From Baekduia soli (GTDB taxonomy: Bacteria; Actinomycetota; Thermoleophilia; Solirubrobacterales; Solirubrobacteraceae): a stretch of 64,000 bases of DNA. Both the position numbers and the translations under genes were made by a program. Shown here piece by piece: positions 44,709 through 54,344 of this stretch. Location of the stretch: contig NZ_CP042430.1 in the NCBI RefSeq assembly GCF_007970665.1, positions 4,464,001-4,528,000 of the forward strand. Reading direction: 5' to 3'. Within the stretch, counting starts at the first letter, position 1. The number at the start of each line of letters is the position of its first letter. Under the pieces are notes generated by a model. It made no database searches and was not told where the DNA came from. It saw only the letters and a program-made list of their open reading frames with translations.

Positions 44709-44849
44709 GCGCCCGACCGGCGCCCAGTGAACGTCTGCACCCTCTTAACGCGAATTCAACAAACCGTGCGTTGGTGCTTCATGCGGCCGAGGCAGGATGC
44801 AGGCCGGTCCTTCAGCCGACGTCAATCCCGAGGGTCACGGGGGATTCGC

Positions 44850-45278
44850 ATGTACCAGTTCAGCAGGGCCATGTACCGGGAGCTCGCCAGGGACGTGGAC
44901 ACGTCGGGCCATCCCGAGGCCCAGCAGCACGTCCTCCACGCCTGCGAGCAGAACATCGAGCGCCTGGTCGGCGACCGCCACTACTTCGCGCGGCCCGCAC
45001 GGACGCTGTTCAACGACATCCGCGTGTTCTTCCCCATGGCGGCTCAGACCCGCGTCTGGCTCGTGGTCCAGCGCTACGTGTCCTGCGCGGAGGCCTGGCT
45101 GGACCGCCTCCCCCAGAACGGCGTCGACGTCCACGGCCGGCCGCTGCAGTGCCGGGCCACGACGCGCCGTGGGACCCCCTGTCAGCGGATGCCGCTGACC
45201 CACAACGGCTACTGCCCGTCGCACCAGCACCTCGCCGAGACCGAGGAGCTGCGCGTGGGCGAGCCCCTGGCCGCCTGA
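44850..45278 (+). CDS. Conserved-type protein with Cys/His C-terminal motif
   Basis: A 142-residue protein. Start ATG 44850 (MYQFSRAMYRELARDV) follows CGGGGGATT; the longer frame begins in the AT-richer upstream gap. The N-terminal about 90 residues are helical and soluble with HACEQNIERLV and RVFFPMAAQTRVW. The C-terminus carries CRATTRRGTPCQRMPLTHNG followed by YCPSHQ, a Cys-x9-Cys-x10-Cys-x2-His pattern likely to bind one zinc. No family recognised. Upstream 44709-44849 has lower GC (e.g. CTCTTAACGCGAATTCAACA) and probably contains its promoter. Confidence 0.7.
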   Translation: MYQFSRAMYRELARDVDTSGHPEAQQHVLHACEQNIERLVGDRHYFARPARTLFNDIRVFFPMAAQTRVWLVVQRYVSCAEAWLDRLPQNGVDVHGRPLQCRATTRRGTPCQRMPLTHNGYCPSHQHLAETEELRVGEPLAA

Positions 45279-45376
45279 GGAGCGGCCACCTGCCGCCGGC
45301 CGTCTGAGGAGCGGCCGGGCCAGGCGCACCGAGCAACGCCTGTGGCGGTGCACGTGCAGCGACCGGGGCGGGGCCG

Positions 45377-45382
45377 TAAGGT
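45377..45382 (+). promoter_or_regulatory. Candidate -10 for hyuA-hyuB
   Basis: TAAGGT ends 9 nt before the hyuA ATG at 45392. Confidence 0.4.
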
Positions 45383-45391
45383 CCCGCCCCG

Positions 45392-47271
45392 ATGCTCCTG
45401 GGGGTCGACGTCGGCGGCACCTTCACCGATGCGGTGCTCGTCGACGGCGGCCGGCTCGTCACGGCCAAGGCACCGACGACGCCCGCCGACCAGTCCGCCG
45501 GCGTGCTCGACGCCGTCGGCGCGGCGCTGGCGGCCGCCGGGCGCCCGGCCGCCGACGTGGAGGCCTTCTCGCACGGCATGACGGTCGCCACCAACGCGCT
45601 GCTGGAGGGCGTCGGCGCGCGCACCGTCCTCTGCGCGACGGAGGGCTTCACCGACCTCGTCGCCCTCGGCCGCCAGACCCGGCCCGAGCTCTACCGCCTG
45701 TGCGCCGACCGGCCGGCGCCGCTCGTGCCGCCCGAGCGCCGCGTCGCGGTCCCCGAGCGCATGACGCCCGACGGACCGCTGACCGAGCTGACCGCCGACG
45801 CCGCGCGCGTCGTGGCCGACGCCGTGGCGGCGCTCGAGCCCGAGGCCGTGGCGGTGTGCCTGCTGCACGCCTACCGCCATCCGGCCCACGAGCAGCGCCT
45901 GGGGGCGGCGCTGCGCGAGCGCCTGGGCCCCGGCGTCCACGTCTCGCTCTCGCACGAGGTCACGGCCACGTTCCGCGAGTACGAGCGCGCCGCGACCACC
46001 GAGGTCGACGCCGCGCTGTCCCCCCTGCTGCGCCGCTACCTGCGCCGCCTGGCCGACCGGGCGCGGGAGGCCGGCCTGCCCGAGCCGGCGATCATGCAGT
46101 CCAGCGGCGGCCTGGCCGACGTGGGCGACGCGGCGGCGCACGCCGCGCTGACCGTCCTCAGCGGCCCCGCGGGCGGGGCGGCCGCGGCGGCGCTGCTGGC
46201 CGCCCGGCTGGGCGAGCCCGACCTGCTCTGCTTCGACATGGGCGGCACGTCGTGCGACGTCTGCGTCGTGGAGGACGGCCGCGTCCGGGCCTCGGCGGGG
46301 CGCGACGTCGGCGGCCGGCCCCTGGCCCTGCCCATGGTCGACATCCACACCGTCGGCGCCGGGGGCGGCTCGATCGCGTGGCGCGACGCCGGCGGCGCCC
46401 TGCGCGTGGGGCCGCGCTCGGCCGGCGCCGACCCGGGACCCGCGGCCTACGGCCTGGGCGGCACGGAGCCGACGGTCACCGACGCGCACGTCGTCCTGGG
46501 CCACCTGGACCCCGCGCGCCCGCTGGCCGGCGACGTGCGCCTGGACCCGGAGGCCGCGCGCGCCGCCGTCGCGCGGCTGGCCGAGGCGCTCGGCCTCCCG
46601 ACGCGCGGGCCTGCGCGGAGGGCATCGTGCGCGTCGCCACGACGGAGATGGTCCGCGCGCTTCGCGTCGTGACCGTGCAGCGCGGCATCGACCCGCGCGG
46701 CTTCGCGCTGCTGGCCTTCGGCGGCGCGGGACCGTTGCACGCCGCGGCGATCGCCCAGGAGCTCGGGATCGCGCGGATCGTCGTCCCCCGCGCCGCCGGC
46801 GTGCTCAGCGCGCTGGGGCTGGCGGCCGCCGACCGCCGGCGCGACCGTGCCCGCAGCGTGCTGCTGCGCGGCGCCGAGCTGACCGACGCGACCCTGGCCC
46901 GCCTGGCCGGCGACGCCGACGAGGTCACCTGGGACCTGCGCTACGCCGGGCAGTCCCACGAGCTGGCGCTGCGCGGCACCGCGCCTCAGGCCGCGGGGCT
47001 GCGCGAGGCGTTCGCCGCGCTGCACGAGGAGCGCTACGGCTACCGCGACGAGGAGGCCGAGGTCGAGCTCGTCACCGTGCGCACCGCCCACGTCCAGGCC
47101 GGCCCCGATGTGGCCTGGACCGGCGACGCCGGGCGCCCGGCGATCACCGGTCCGGCGCTCGAGCACCTGCCCGAGGCCACGCTCGTGATCCCCGAGGGCT
47201 GGCACGGGCGCACGGACGCCACGGGCACGGTGCTGCTCGAGCGGACCGGCGAGGCGCGGGAGGCCGCGTGA
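45392..47271 (+). pseudogene. hyuA: Hydantoinase/oxoprolinase subunit A, split by a -1 frameshift
   Basis: ATP-dependent N-methylhydantoinase/5-oxoprolinase/acetone carboxylase family. The first frame (45392 to about 46600) has MLLGVDVGGTFTDAVLVDG (phosphate loop), FSHGMTVATNALLEGVGART, SSGGLADV, LSGPAGGAAAAA, FDMGGTSCDV and VGAGGGSIAWRDAGG. At CTCCCG (C3, 46597-46599) the reading must gain one C to continue with DARACAEGIVRVATTEMVRA, FALLAFGGAGPLHA and the C-terminal domain ending at 47271. Restored length is about 626, a little short for the family. All active-site motifs are intact, so an error in the sequence is as likely as true decay. Confidence 0.85.
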
Positions 47272-48754
47272 GCCTGGACCCGATCGCGCTGCAGGTCGCC
47301 ACGGGCGCGCTGCGCGCCGCGTGCGAGGAGATGGGCGCGGTCCTGGTGCGCAGCGCCCACTCGGCCAACATCAAGGAGCGTCGCGACTGCTCGACCGCGC
47401 TCTTCGACGCCCACGGCGAGATGGTCATGCAGGCCGAGCACATCCCCGTCCACCTCGGCGCGATGCCGGCCGCGGTCGCCGCCGTCCTGGACGAGGACCA
47501 CGCCGGCGGCCGTCCGTGGGTCCTCAACGACCCTTCCGCGGCGGCACCCACCTGCCCGACATCACGGTGATCACGCCCGTCCTGGCCGACGGCGGCGAGC
47601 TCCTGGGCTTCGCGGCCAGCCGGGCCCACCACGCCGACGTCGGCGGGCGCGTCCCGGGCTCCATGCCGTTCGACTCGCGCACGCTGGACGAGGAGGGCGT
47701 GGTCATCGCGCCGCGCGTGCTCGACGCCGCGGCCGTCGACGACCTCGCCGGGCGGATGCGCCAGCCCGCCGAGCGCCGCGCCGACCTGCGCGCCCAGCTC
47801 GCGGCCAACCGCCTCGGCGCCACCCGGGTGCGCGAGCTGCACGACCGCCTCGGCGCCGCCGGGCTGCGCGACGCGTTCACCGCCGTCCTGGACTACGCCG
47901 AGCGGCGCACCCGGGCCTGCCTGGCCGACCTGCCCGACGGCACCCGCCACGCCGTCGACGTGCTCGAGGGCGTCGACGGCGACCTCGAGCTGCGGGTGGC
48001 CGCGACGGTGCGCGGCGACCGGCTGGTGCTGGACTTCACGGGCAGCGCCGGCCAGGACCCCGGCAACCTCAACTGCCCGCTGGCCGTGACGCGCTCGGCC
48101 TGCCTGTTCGCGCTGCGCGTGCTCACCGACCCCGACATCCCGCCCAGCGCCGGCGCCCACCGCCCGCTGGAGGTCGTCACCGAGCACGGCACGCTCCTGG
48201 ACGCCGCACCGCCCGCGGCGGTGGCGGCCGGCAACGTCGAGACGTCCTCGCGCGTGGCCGACCTCGTCCTGGCCGCGTTCGGCCGCGCGTGCGGGCAGGG
48301 GACGATGAACAACCTCACGCTGGGCAACGGCGACTTCTCCTACTACGAGACGCTCGGCGGCGGCCAGGGCGCCTGCCCCGACGCCGACGGCCCCAGCGCC
48401 GTGCACGTCGCGATGAGCAACACCCTCAACACGCCCGTCGAGGCGCTCGAGCTCGAGTTCCCGCTGCGCGTCGTGCAGTACGCGATCCGGCGCGGCAGCG
48501 GCGGCGCCGGGCGCTTCCGGGGCGGCGACGGCGTCGTGCGCGAGGTGCAGGCCCTGGCCGAGATGGAGTACTCGCTCATCACGGAGCGCCGCCGCCACCC
48601 GCCACCCGGCGCCGACGGCGGCGAGGACGGCGCCTGCGGGCGCAACCTGCTCGACGACGAGCCCCTGGCCGCCAAGGCGGGCGGGACGCTGCGCCCGGGC
48701 CAGCGGCTGCGGATCGAGACGCCCGGCGGCGGCGGCCACGGCGCCGCGGGCTGA
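47268..48754 (+). pseudogene. hyuB: Hydantoinase/oxoprolinase subunit B, split by a -1 frameshift
   Basis: Partner of HyuA; GTG at 47268 overlaps the hyuA stop (GTGA). The first frame reads DPIALQVATGALRAACEEMG, RSAHSANIKERRDCSTALFD and PVHLGAMPAAVAAV, then breaks at 47531-47533. Adding one C gives the expected NDPFRGGTHLPDITVITPV, after which the second frame runs to 48754 with GSMPFDSRTLDEEGVVI, DFTGSAGQDPGNLNCPLAVT, GGGQGACPDADG and the C-terminal GGDGVVREV. Restored length about 495. Two adjacent partner genes broken the same way suggests sequence error. Confidence 0.85.
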
Positions 48755-48757
48755 CGG

Positions 48758-49822
48758 TCAGCCCACGGCCACGACGCCGCCGCCGGCGGCGCTCTCGCGC
48801 GCGGCGTCCAGCAGCCCCAGCACGCCGACCGCCTCCTGCGCGGTGACGGGCGGCGCCGCGCCGTCGCGGATCGCGGCGACGACCCCCCGGTAGTAGGCGC
48901 CCCAGTCGCCGCGCACCATCGCGATCGCCACGGCGTCCTCGCCGTCGGCCAGGACGGCGGCCCGGCCGGTCTTGCGCTCCCCGTAGCCCGGGTCGACGGG
49001 CGAGATCCCGGCGCGCAGCGCCGGCTCCTGCGGGTCCAGGCCCTCCGAGACGAACGCGGCCCGGTCGCCCAGCACGCGGAAGCGCGGCGCGGCGTGGGCG
49101 GCGTGGACCCCGGCCCACAGGTGCGAGCGCGCGCCCGACGCGTGGGCCAGCGCGAGGAAGACGTCATCCTCGACCTGCGCCCCCGGGCGCCGGCGCTCGA
49201 GCTCGGCGTAGACCGCGGTGACCGGGCCCAGGAGCTGAACGGCCTGGTCGACGAGGTGGGAGCCCAGGTCGAGCAGCAGGCCGCCGCCGCCGGCCGGGTC
49301 GGCGCCCTCGCGCCAGGCGCCGGCGCGGAGCTCCGGTCGCCAGCGGTCGAAGCGCGACTCCAGCCGCAGCACGCGGCCGAGGCGCCCGTGCGCGACGGCC
49401 GCCGTCAGCGTGAGGAAGTCGTCGTCCCAGCGGCGGTTGTGAAACGCGCTGAGCATCAGGCCCGCCGCCTGCGCACGGCCCGCCAGGTCGCGCGCCTGGT
49501 CCGCGGTGACCGCCAGCGGCTTGTCGACGACGACGTGGCGGCCGGCGTCCAGCGCGGCCTGCGCGAGCGGCACGTGGAAGCGGTTGGGCGCGGCGACGAC
49601 GACCAGGTCGACGTCGCCCAGGACGTCGTCCAGCGCGTCGGCGGTGCGCGCGCCCGGGTGCTCGCGCGCGACCTGCGCCCGGCGCGCGGGGTCGCGCGTC
49701 ACGACCGCGGCGAGCTCCAGGCCCTCCGTCGTTGCGATGAGCGGCGCGTGCAGGACGCCGCCGGCGAGCCCGAAGCCCGCGAGCGCGACGCGCAGCGGCC
49801 GATCTGGGGGCAGGGCGGCCAT
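48758..49822 (-). CDS. Gfo/Idh/MocA-family oxidoreductase
   Basis: A 354-residue NAD(P)-dependent dehydrogenase of sugars or related compounds. The Rossmann start is LRVALAGFGLAGGVLHAPLI, then VVVAAPNRFHVPLAQAALDAG, the cofactor/catalytic segment GRHVVVDKPLAV (Lys in the xKPLA motif) and a C-terminal beta domain with GGGLLLDLGSHLVDQAVQLLG (catalytic His). Substrate unknown; it is convergent to hyuB with 3 bp between stops. Confidence 0.93.
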   Translation of the reverse strand: MAALPPDRPLRVALAGFGLAGGVLHAPLIATTEGLELAAVVTRDPARRAQVAREHPGARTADALDDVLGDVDLVVVAAPNRFHVPLAQAALDAGRHVVVDKPLAVTADQARDLAGRAQAAGLMLSAFHNRRWDDDFLTLTAAVAHGRLGRVLRLESRFDRWRPELRAGAWREGADPAGGGGLLLDLGSHLVDQAVQLLGPVTAVYAELERRRPGAQVEDDVFLALAHASGARSHLWAGVHAAHAAPRFRVLGDRAAFVSEGLDPQEPALRAGISPVDPGYGERKTGRAAVLADGEDAVAIAMVRGDWGAYYRGVVAAIRDGAAPPVTAQEAVGVLGLLDAARESAAGGGVVAVG

Positions 49823-49828
49823 GCGGCC

Positions 49829-49834
49829 AAGCTA
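49829..49834 (-). promoter_or_regulatory. Candidate leaderless -10 for the oxidoreductase gene
   Basis: Minus-strand TAGCTT ends exactly 6 nt before the ATG at 49822. Confidence 0.45.
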
Positions 49835-49924
49835 GCGGGTAAGGGGTCGGCCTCAGCGAGTAAGGGGTGGCGGGCCTCAGGTCGCTCCGTCCTGCCGATG
49901 TGGGGACGTCGTCGCAGGCGCAAG

Positions 49925-50104
49925 ATGCTGTCCATGCTCAATCTCCTCTCCCAGCCTCTCGCCGCGACCCGCGACGAGGACGCCATGCGCGCCGGCCGGA
50001 GGACCCGACCCGCGTCGCGCGCGATCCCTCAGCGCGCGGCGACCTTCGGCCTCCTCCTGGGCCGGCGCGCCGAGCGTCACGTCCGGCGCCCTGCGCACGC
50101 CTAG
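49925..50104 (+). CDS. Possible small basic protein
   Basis: A 59-residue frame starting MLSMLNLLSQPLAATRDEDA, with an amphipathic N-terminus and an Arg-rich remainder (GLLLGRRAERHVRRPAHA). No motif and no clear ribosome site, but codon choice is less Arg/Pro-skewed in its first 25 residues than in shadow frames and it ends just before the regulator gene. Weak candidate. Confidence 0.3.
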   Translation: MLSMLNLLSQPLAATRDEDAMRAGRRTRPASRAIPQRAATFGLLLGRRAERHVRRPAHA

Positions 50105-50208
50105 ATCGCCCGCACGCGCAGGCGTGAGGTCGCTCGTTGACCCCGTTGCACCACCCCTCTGACCCCATCCCCCTCGGCGCGCGACGCGTGCGGGAACATG
50201 TCTCCCCC

Positions 50209-53200
50209 ATGCCCGCCCGCGTCACCGCCGATGCCTTCATCGGTCGCCGCCGCGAGCTCGCCGAGCTCGCGGCGGCGCTGGAGCGCGCCCGCGCCGGCCG
50301 GGCCGAGCTCGTCTTCGTGGCGGGCGAGTCGGGCGTCGGCAAGAGCCGGCTCGTCGACCACTTCGCCGACCACGCCCAGGCCGCGGGCGCCCGCGTGCTG
50401 TGGGGCGACTGCATCGACCTCGGCGACAACGAGCTGCCCTACGCGCCGATCGTCTCGGCGCTGCGCAGCCTCGCGCGCGGCGGCGACCCGGTCTTCGACG
50501 CGCTCGGCCCCGCGCGGGCCGAGCTGGCCCGGCTGCTGCCCGAGCTCGGCGCCCCGGCCGAGCTGCTCGTCGAGCCCTACGCCGGCAGTGCGCAGGGCCG
50601 CCTCTTCGAGCTGCTGCTGGCGCTCATGCGCGGGCTGTCCAGCGACGGGCCCGTCCTGCTGGTCATCGACGACCTGCACTGGGCCGACCGCTCGACGCGC
50701 GACTTCATGGCCTTCCTGGCCCGCAACCTCTGCGACCAGGCCGTCCTCGTCGTCGCCGCCTACCGCGTCGACGAGCTGCACCGCCGCCATCCGCTGCGCC
50801 CGCTGCTGGCCGAGCTCGAGCGCTCCGACGTGGCGCGCCGCCTGCCCGTCGAGCGCTTCACCCGCGCCGAGCTCGGCGCGCAGCTGGCCAACATCCTGGG
50901 CGCCGAGCCCGACGGCGGCCTGCTCGAGCGCGTCTGGGGCCGCAGCGAGGGCAACGCGCTGTACGCCGAGGAGATCCTCGCGGCCGAGCGCGAGGGCGAC
51001 GGGACCCTGCCCGAGTCGCTGCGCGAGGCGCTCATGCTGCGCGTCGAGGCGCTCGGACCCGACACGCAGGAGGTCCTGCGCTGGGTCGCCGCGGCCCGCC
51101 GCGTCGAGCACGACGTGCTGCAGGAGGCCGCCCCGATCGGCGCGCGCGAGCTGCGAGATGCGCTGCGCGAGGCCGTCGCCCACCACGTGCTGCTGACCCA
51201 GGCCGACGGGACGATCGCGTTCCGCCACGCGCTGCTGCGCGAGGCCGTCCACGACGACCTGCTGCCGGGCGAGCGCGCCGAGCTGCACCGGCGCCTGGCG
51301 CTCGTGCTCGATGCACGCGTCGGCGAGCACCCGTGCCTCGGGCTCGGCCGCGCCGCCGAGATCGCCCATCACTTCGACGCCGCCGGCGACCAGCCCGCCG
51401 CGCTGCGGGCGGCCGTCCGCGCGGCCGAGGCCGCCGAGCGCGTCCACGCCGAGGGCGAGACCGCCGCGCTCTACGAGCGCGCGCTGGAGCTGTGGGACCG
51501 CGTCGAGAACGCCGAGGCGCTGGCGGGCTGCGACCACGTCGAGCTGCTGCACCGCGCGGCCCACGCCCACACCCACGACCACGGCCGCTCGATCGTCCTG
51601 TCCAAGCAGGCGCTCGGCGAGCTCGACCAGCAGCGCGACCCCGGCCGCGCCGCGCTGCTGCTCGAGCGTCTGGGCAAGGCGCGCTGGTCGCAGGGCAAGG
51701 GCGAGATCGCGCTGCAGGCCTGGGACGCCGCGCTCGACCTCCTGCCCGCCGACCCGCCCTCGGAGGAGCGCGCGCGGCTGCTGGCCTCCAAGGCCGCCGG
51801 GCTCATGCTGTGGGGCCGCTACGCCGACGGCCTGCTCATGGCCGACGAGGCGCTGGAGGCCGCCGGCGCGGTCGGCTCGCGCTTCGCGACGATGCACGCG
51901 CTGAACACGAAGGGCATCTGCTCGCTGGCGACCGACCTCGAGGCCGGCCTGGCCCTGCTGCGCGAGGCGATGGACATGGCGCGGACCGACGGCGAGGTCG
52001 ACCAGCTCGTGCGCGGCTACATCAACCTGTCCGATGCGCTGCACCTCGCGGGGCGCACCCGCGAGGCCCATGCGCTGCTGGTCGCGGGGCGCGAGGAGCT
52101 GCGGGCGCTGGGCCGCCACGCCACCTGGCTGGACCTCCAGCAGGCCGAGATGGCCTACCACCTCGGCCTGTGGGACGAGGCCGACGAGCTCATGCCGCCC
52201 GAGCTGGGCCGCGGCCGCCAGGGCATGACGCGCGTGTTCTTCGAGATGCGCCGCGCCGAGCTCGAGCTGGCCCGCGGCGACAACGACAGCGCGCGCGACC
52301 GCCTCGACCTGGCCCGCGAGCTCGTCCGCCGCTCCTACGAACCGCAGTGGCACGCGCCGATCGCGTCCCTGACGGCCGGCCTGGAGCGCCGCGAGCGCCG
52401 GCTGGACGCCGCGCGCGCGGCGATCCGCGAGGGCCTGGACCGCGTCACCGACACCGGCGAGGTCGAGGACGGCGCCCGCCTGGCGCGGATCCTCGGCGCC
52501 GCCGCCGGCGTCGAGGCCGACGCCGCCCAGCAGGCGCGCGACCTCGGGCGCCACGGCGAGGAGGCCGCCGCCGCCGCGGCCGCGGCGGACTACGCGCGGC
52601 GCACCCGGGAGGCCGCCGCGCTGCCGTTCGCCTCGCACATCCCCGAGGCGCGGGGCTTCGCCCTGGCGGCCGAGGGCGAGGCGGCCGCGGCGGCCGGCCG
52701 GCCCGACCCCGAGCCGTGGGCGCGCGCCGCGGAGCTGTGGGAGGGCATCGAGCGCCCGTTCCGCGCCGGCCGTGCCCGCTGGATGGAGGCCGAGGCGCAC
52801 CTGGCCCGCGGCGACCGCGCCGCCGCCGAGGCGGCCGCGACCGCGGCGATGGCCGTCGCGCGCGAGCTGCGCATCGGGTGGATGGCCGACGAGGTCGCCG
52901 GCCTGGCCCGGCGCGGCCGGCTGCGCCTCCCCGACGGCGTCGAGCCCGGCGCCGCCGCGCCCGCGCCCGGCGCGGCCGAGGCGGCGCGCGACCCCGCGGC
53001 CGAGCTCGGGCTCACGCCGCGCGAGCGCGACGTCCTGGCGCTGGTCGCCGAGGGCGCCACGAACCGCGAGATCGGCGAGCGGCTGTTCATGGCCGAGAAG
53101 ACCGCCTCGGTCCACGTGTCGCGGATCCTGGCCAAGCTCGACGTCCGCAGCCGCACCGAGGCGGCGGCGGTCGCGCACCGGCTCGGCCTCGAGCAGGGGC

Positions 53201-53232
53201 CCGCCGCAGGACGCCTGGCCGCCGCCGGCTGA
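50209..53232 (+). CDS. Large ATP-dependent LuxR-family regulator (LAL/MalT type)
   Basis: A 1007-residue signal-transduction ATPase. ATG at 50209 places the AAA/NACHT-like domain immediately (FIGRRRELAELAAAL); TTG 50137 and GTG 50188 are upstream alternatives. Walker A GESGVGKS at 39-46, Walker B LLVIDDLHWAD near 150-160, then a long helical TPR-like region (about 400-900) rich in Ala/Glu/Arg, and a C-terminal LuxR helix-turn-helix (LTPRERDVLALVAEGATNRE and EKTASVHVSRILAKLDV, about 926-980). No receiver domain. Such proteins bind an inducer through the repeat region; target genes unknown, and it is followed by the 3-hydroxyisobutyrate dehydrogenase-like gene. Confidence 0.93.
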   Translation: MPARVTADAFIGRRRELAELAAALERARAGRAELVFVAGESGVGKSRLVDHFADHAQAAGARVLWGDCIDLGDNELPYAPIVSALRSLARGGDPVFDALGPARAELARLLPELGAPAELLVEPYAGSAQGRLFELLLALMRGLSSDGPVLLVIDDLHWADRSTRDFMAFLARNLCDQAVLVVAAYRVDELHRRHPLRPLLAELERSDVARRLPVERFTRAELGAQLANILGAEPDGGLLERVWGRSEGNALYAEEILAAEREGDGTLPESLREALMLRVEALGPDTQEVLRWVAAARRVEHDVLQEAAPIGARELRDALREAVAHHVLLTQADGTIAFRHALLREAVHDDLLPGERAELHRRLALVLDARVGEHPCLGLGRAAEIAHHFDAAGDQPAALRAAVRAAEAAERVHAEGETAALYERALELWDRVENAEALAGCDHVELLHRAAHAHTHDHGRSIVLSKQALGELDQQRDPGRAALLLERLGKARWSQGKGEIALQAWDAALDLLPADPPSEERARLLASKAAGLMLWGRYADGLLMADEALEAAGAVGSRFATMHALNTKGICSLATDLEAGLALLREAMDMARTDGEVDQLVRGYINLSDALHLAGRTREAHALLVAGREELRALGRHATWLDLQQAEMAYHLGLWDEADELMPPELGRGRQGMTRVFFEMRRAELELARGDNDSARDRLDLARELVRRSYEPQWHAPIASLTAGLERRERRLDAARAAIREGLDRVTDTGEVEDGARLARILGAAAGVEADAAQQARDLGRHGEEAAAAAAAADYARRTREAAALPFASHIPEARGFALAAEGEAAAAAGRPDPEPWARAAELWEGIERPFRAGRARWMEAEAHLARGDRAAAEAAATAAMAVARELRIGWMADEVAGLARRGRLRLPDGVEPGAAAPAPGAAEAARDPAAELGLTPRERDVLALVAEGATNREIGERLFMAEKTASVHVSRILAKLDVRSRTEAAAVAHRLGLEQGPAAGRLAAAG

Positions 53233-53253
53233 CCGGTTCGCGCGGCCATGATC

Positions 53254-53259
53254 TAGGGT
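53254..53259 (+). promoter_or_regulatory. Candidate leaderless -10 for the dehydrogenase gene
   Basis: TAGGGT ends exactly 6 nt before the ATG at 53266. Confidence 0.5.
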
Positions 53260-53265
53260 CGGGCC

Positions 53266-54159
53266 ATGACGTCCGTGGGCTTCCTGGGGCTGGGGATCAT
53301 GGGGTCGCGCATGGCGGCCAACCTGCAGCGCGCCGGCTTCGAGGTGACGGCCTGGACGCGCACGGCCGGCAAGGCCGACGCCTGGGCGCAGGAGCACGGC
53401 GCCCGCGCGGCCGCCACGCCCGCGGAGGCCGCGGCGGGCGCCGACGCGGTCATCTCGATGGTCGTCGACGGCCCGCAGGTCGAGGCGGTCCTGCTCGGCG
53501 ACGACGGCGCCGCCTCCGGCGCGACCGCGGGCACGCTGTTCGTCGACATGTCGACGATCGCGCCCACCGACGCGCGACGCATCGGCACCGCGCTGACCCA
53601 GGACGGCCACGCCTTCGTCGACGCGCCGGTCACCGGGTCCTCGCCCAAGGCGGAGGACGGCACGCTGACCATCATGGCCGGCGGCGCCGAGGAGGACGTC
53701 GCCCGCGCCCGGCCGTTCTTCGAGGCCATGGGCTCGCTGATCATCCACGTCGGCGGGCCGGGCGACGGGCAGCGGATCAAGCTCATCAGCAACTCGGTGG
53801 CGGCCGCCAACTGCGTGACGCTGGCCCAGGCGCTCGTGGCGGCCTCGGCCGGCGGGCTGGACCTGGCCCGGCTGACCGAGGTCCTCGGCGCCGGCGCGGC
53901 GGCGTCCGCGATGGTCACGCTGAAGGCCGGGCCGATGCGCGAGCACGACTACACCACGCTCTTCAAGACCGAGCACATGCTCAAGGACGTGCGCCTGTGC
54001 CTCGAGGAGGCGCAGGCCGCCGGTGTGCCGTTCCCGGCGGCCGCCCTGGCGCGCGACGCGCTGGTCGCGGCGGTCGGCCGCGGCTTCGGAGACGCGGACT
54101 TCGCGGCCGTCCTGGAGGTCTTCGAGGGCATGGCGGGCCTGCGCATCGGCGAGCCCTGA
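53266..54159 (+). CDS. 3-hydroxyisobutyrate dehydrogenase-family oxidoreductase
   Basis: A 297-residue beta-hydroxyacid dehydrogenase. N-terminal GFLGLGIMGSRMAANLQRAG (NAD(P) binding), the substrate motif FVDAPVTGSSPKAEDGTLTI, and the catalytic Lys helix GDGQRIKLISNSVAAANCV. Members reduce or oxidise 3-hydroxyisobutyrate, tartronate semialdehyde or glyoxylate; the exact substrate is not evident. Located 33 bp after the LuxR-type regulator but with its own promoter candidate. Confidence 0.94.
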   Translation: MTSVGFLGLGIMGSRMAANLQRAGFEVTAWTRTAGKADAWAQEHGARAAATPAEAAAGADAVISMVVDGPQVEAVLLGDDGAASGATAGTLFVDMSTIAPTDARRIGTALTQDGHAFVDAPVTGSSPKAEDGTLTIMAGGAEEDVARARPFFEAMGSLIIHVGGPGDGQRIKLISNSVAAANCVTLAQALVAASAGGLDLARLTEVLGAGAAASAMVTLKAGPMREHDYTTLFKTEHMLKDVRLCLEEAQAAGVPFPAAALARDALVAAVGRGFGDADFAAVLEVFEGMAGLRIGEP

Positions 54160-54203
54160 CCGCACGCCGACGTTCAGAATGAGCGTCTACGCGCCAACTT
54201 TTG

Positions 54204-54221
54204 CGGCCGGAAAGTCGGCCG
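54204..54221 (+). terminator. Hairpin after the dehydrogenase gene
   Basis: CGGCCG (54204-54209) pairs with CGGCCG (54216-54221) around loop GAAAGT, 44 bp downstream of the stop; the sequence after it (GTTAGCAGGGAGATTTTGGG) includes a short T-run. Confidence 0.45.
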
Positions 54222-54283
54222 TTAGCAGGGAGATTTTGGGATCTTCACATGGTGTGTGACAATCTGGGTCCTTCCCGCAGCAG

Positions 54284-54304
54284 CCTCCGGGGTACCGGTG
54301 GAGG
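54284..54304 (+). other. Leader hairpin before the DUF1802 gene
   Basis: CCTCC (54284-54288) pairs with GGAGG (54300-54304), with an alternative inner CCGG/CCGG pairing. The 185-bp gap 54160-54344 has clearly lower GC than its surroundings and probably contains the promoter and a structured leader of the next gene. Confidence 0.3.
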
Positions 54305-54344
54305 CGCGGGATTTCTGTCGTCACTTACCTCTGAACCCCCTCCT

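Larger units (their letters stand above)
49823..50208. other. 386-bp divergent intergenic region
   Basis: Lies between the oxidoreductase and the large LuxR-type regulator. It holds the oxidoreductase -10, an approximate direct repeat containing GTAAGGGGT (around 49841 and 49860), and one possible short gene (49925-50104). Nothing else is supported. Confidence 0.4.

Noticed and set aside
49867-50127. An 86-residue plus-strand frame upstream of the LuxR-type regulator.
   Set aside because: Arg/Pro/Ala-rich throughout with no start signal; the overlapping 59-residue frame is only marginally better.
50101-54165. A 1354-residue open frame on the minus strand opposite the LuxR-type regulator.
   Set aside because: Composition is Arg/Gly/Val/Asp-rich low complexity typical of an antisense frame in high-GC DNA; the plus-strand gene has clear Walker and LuxR motifs.
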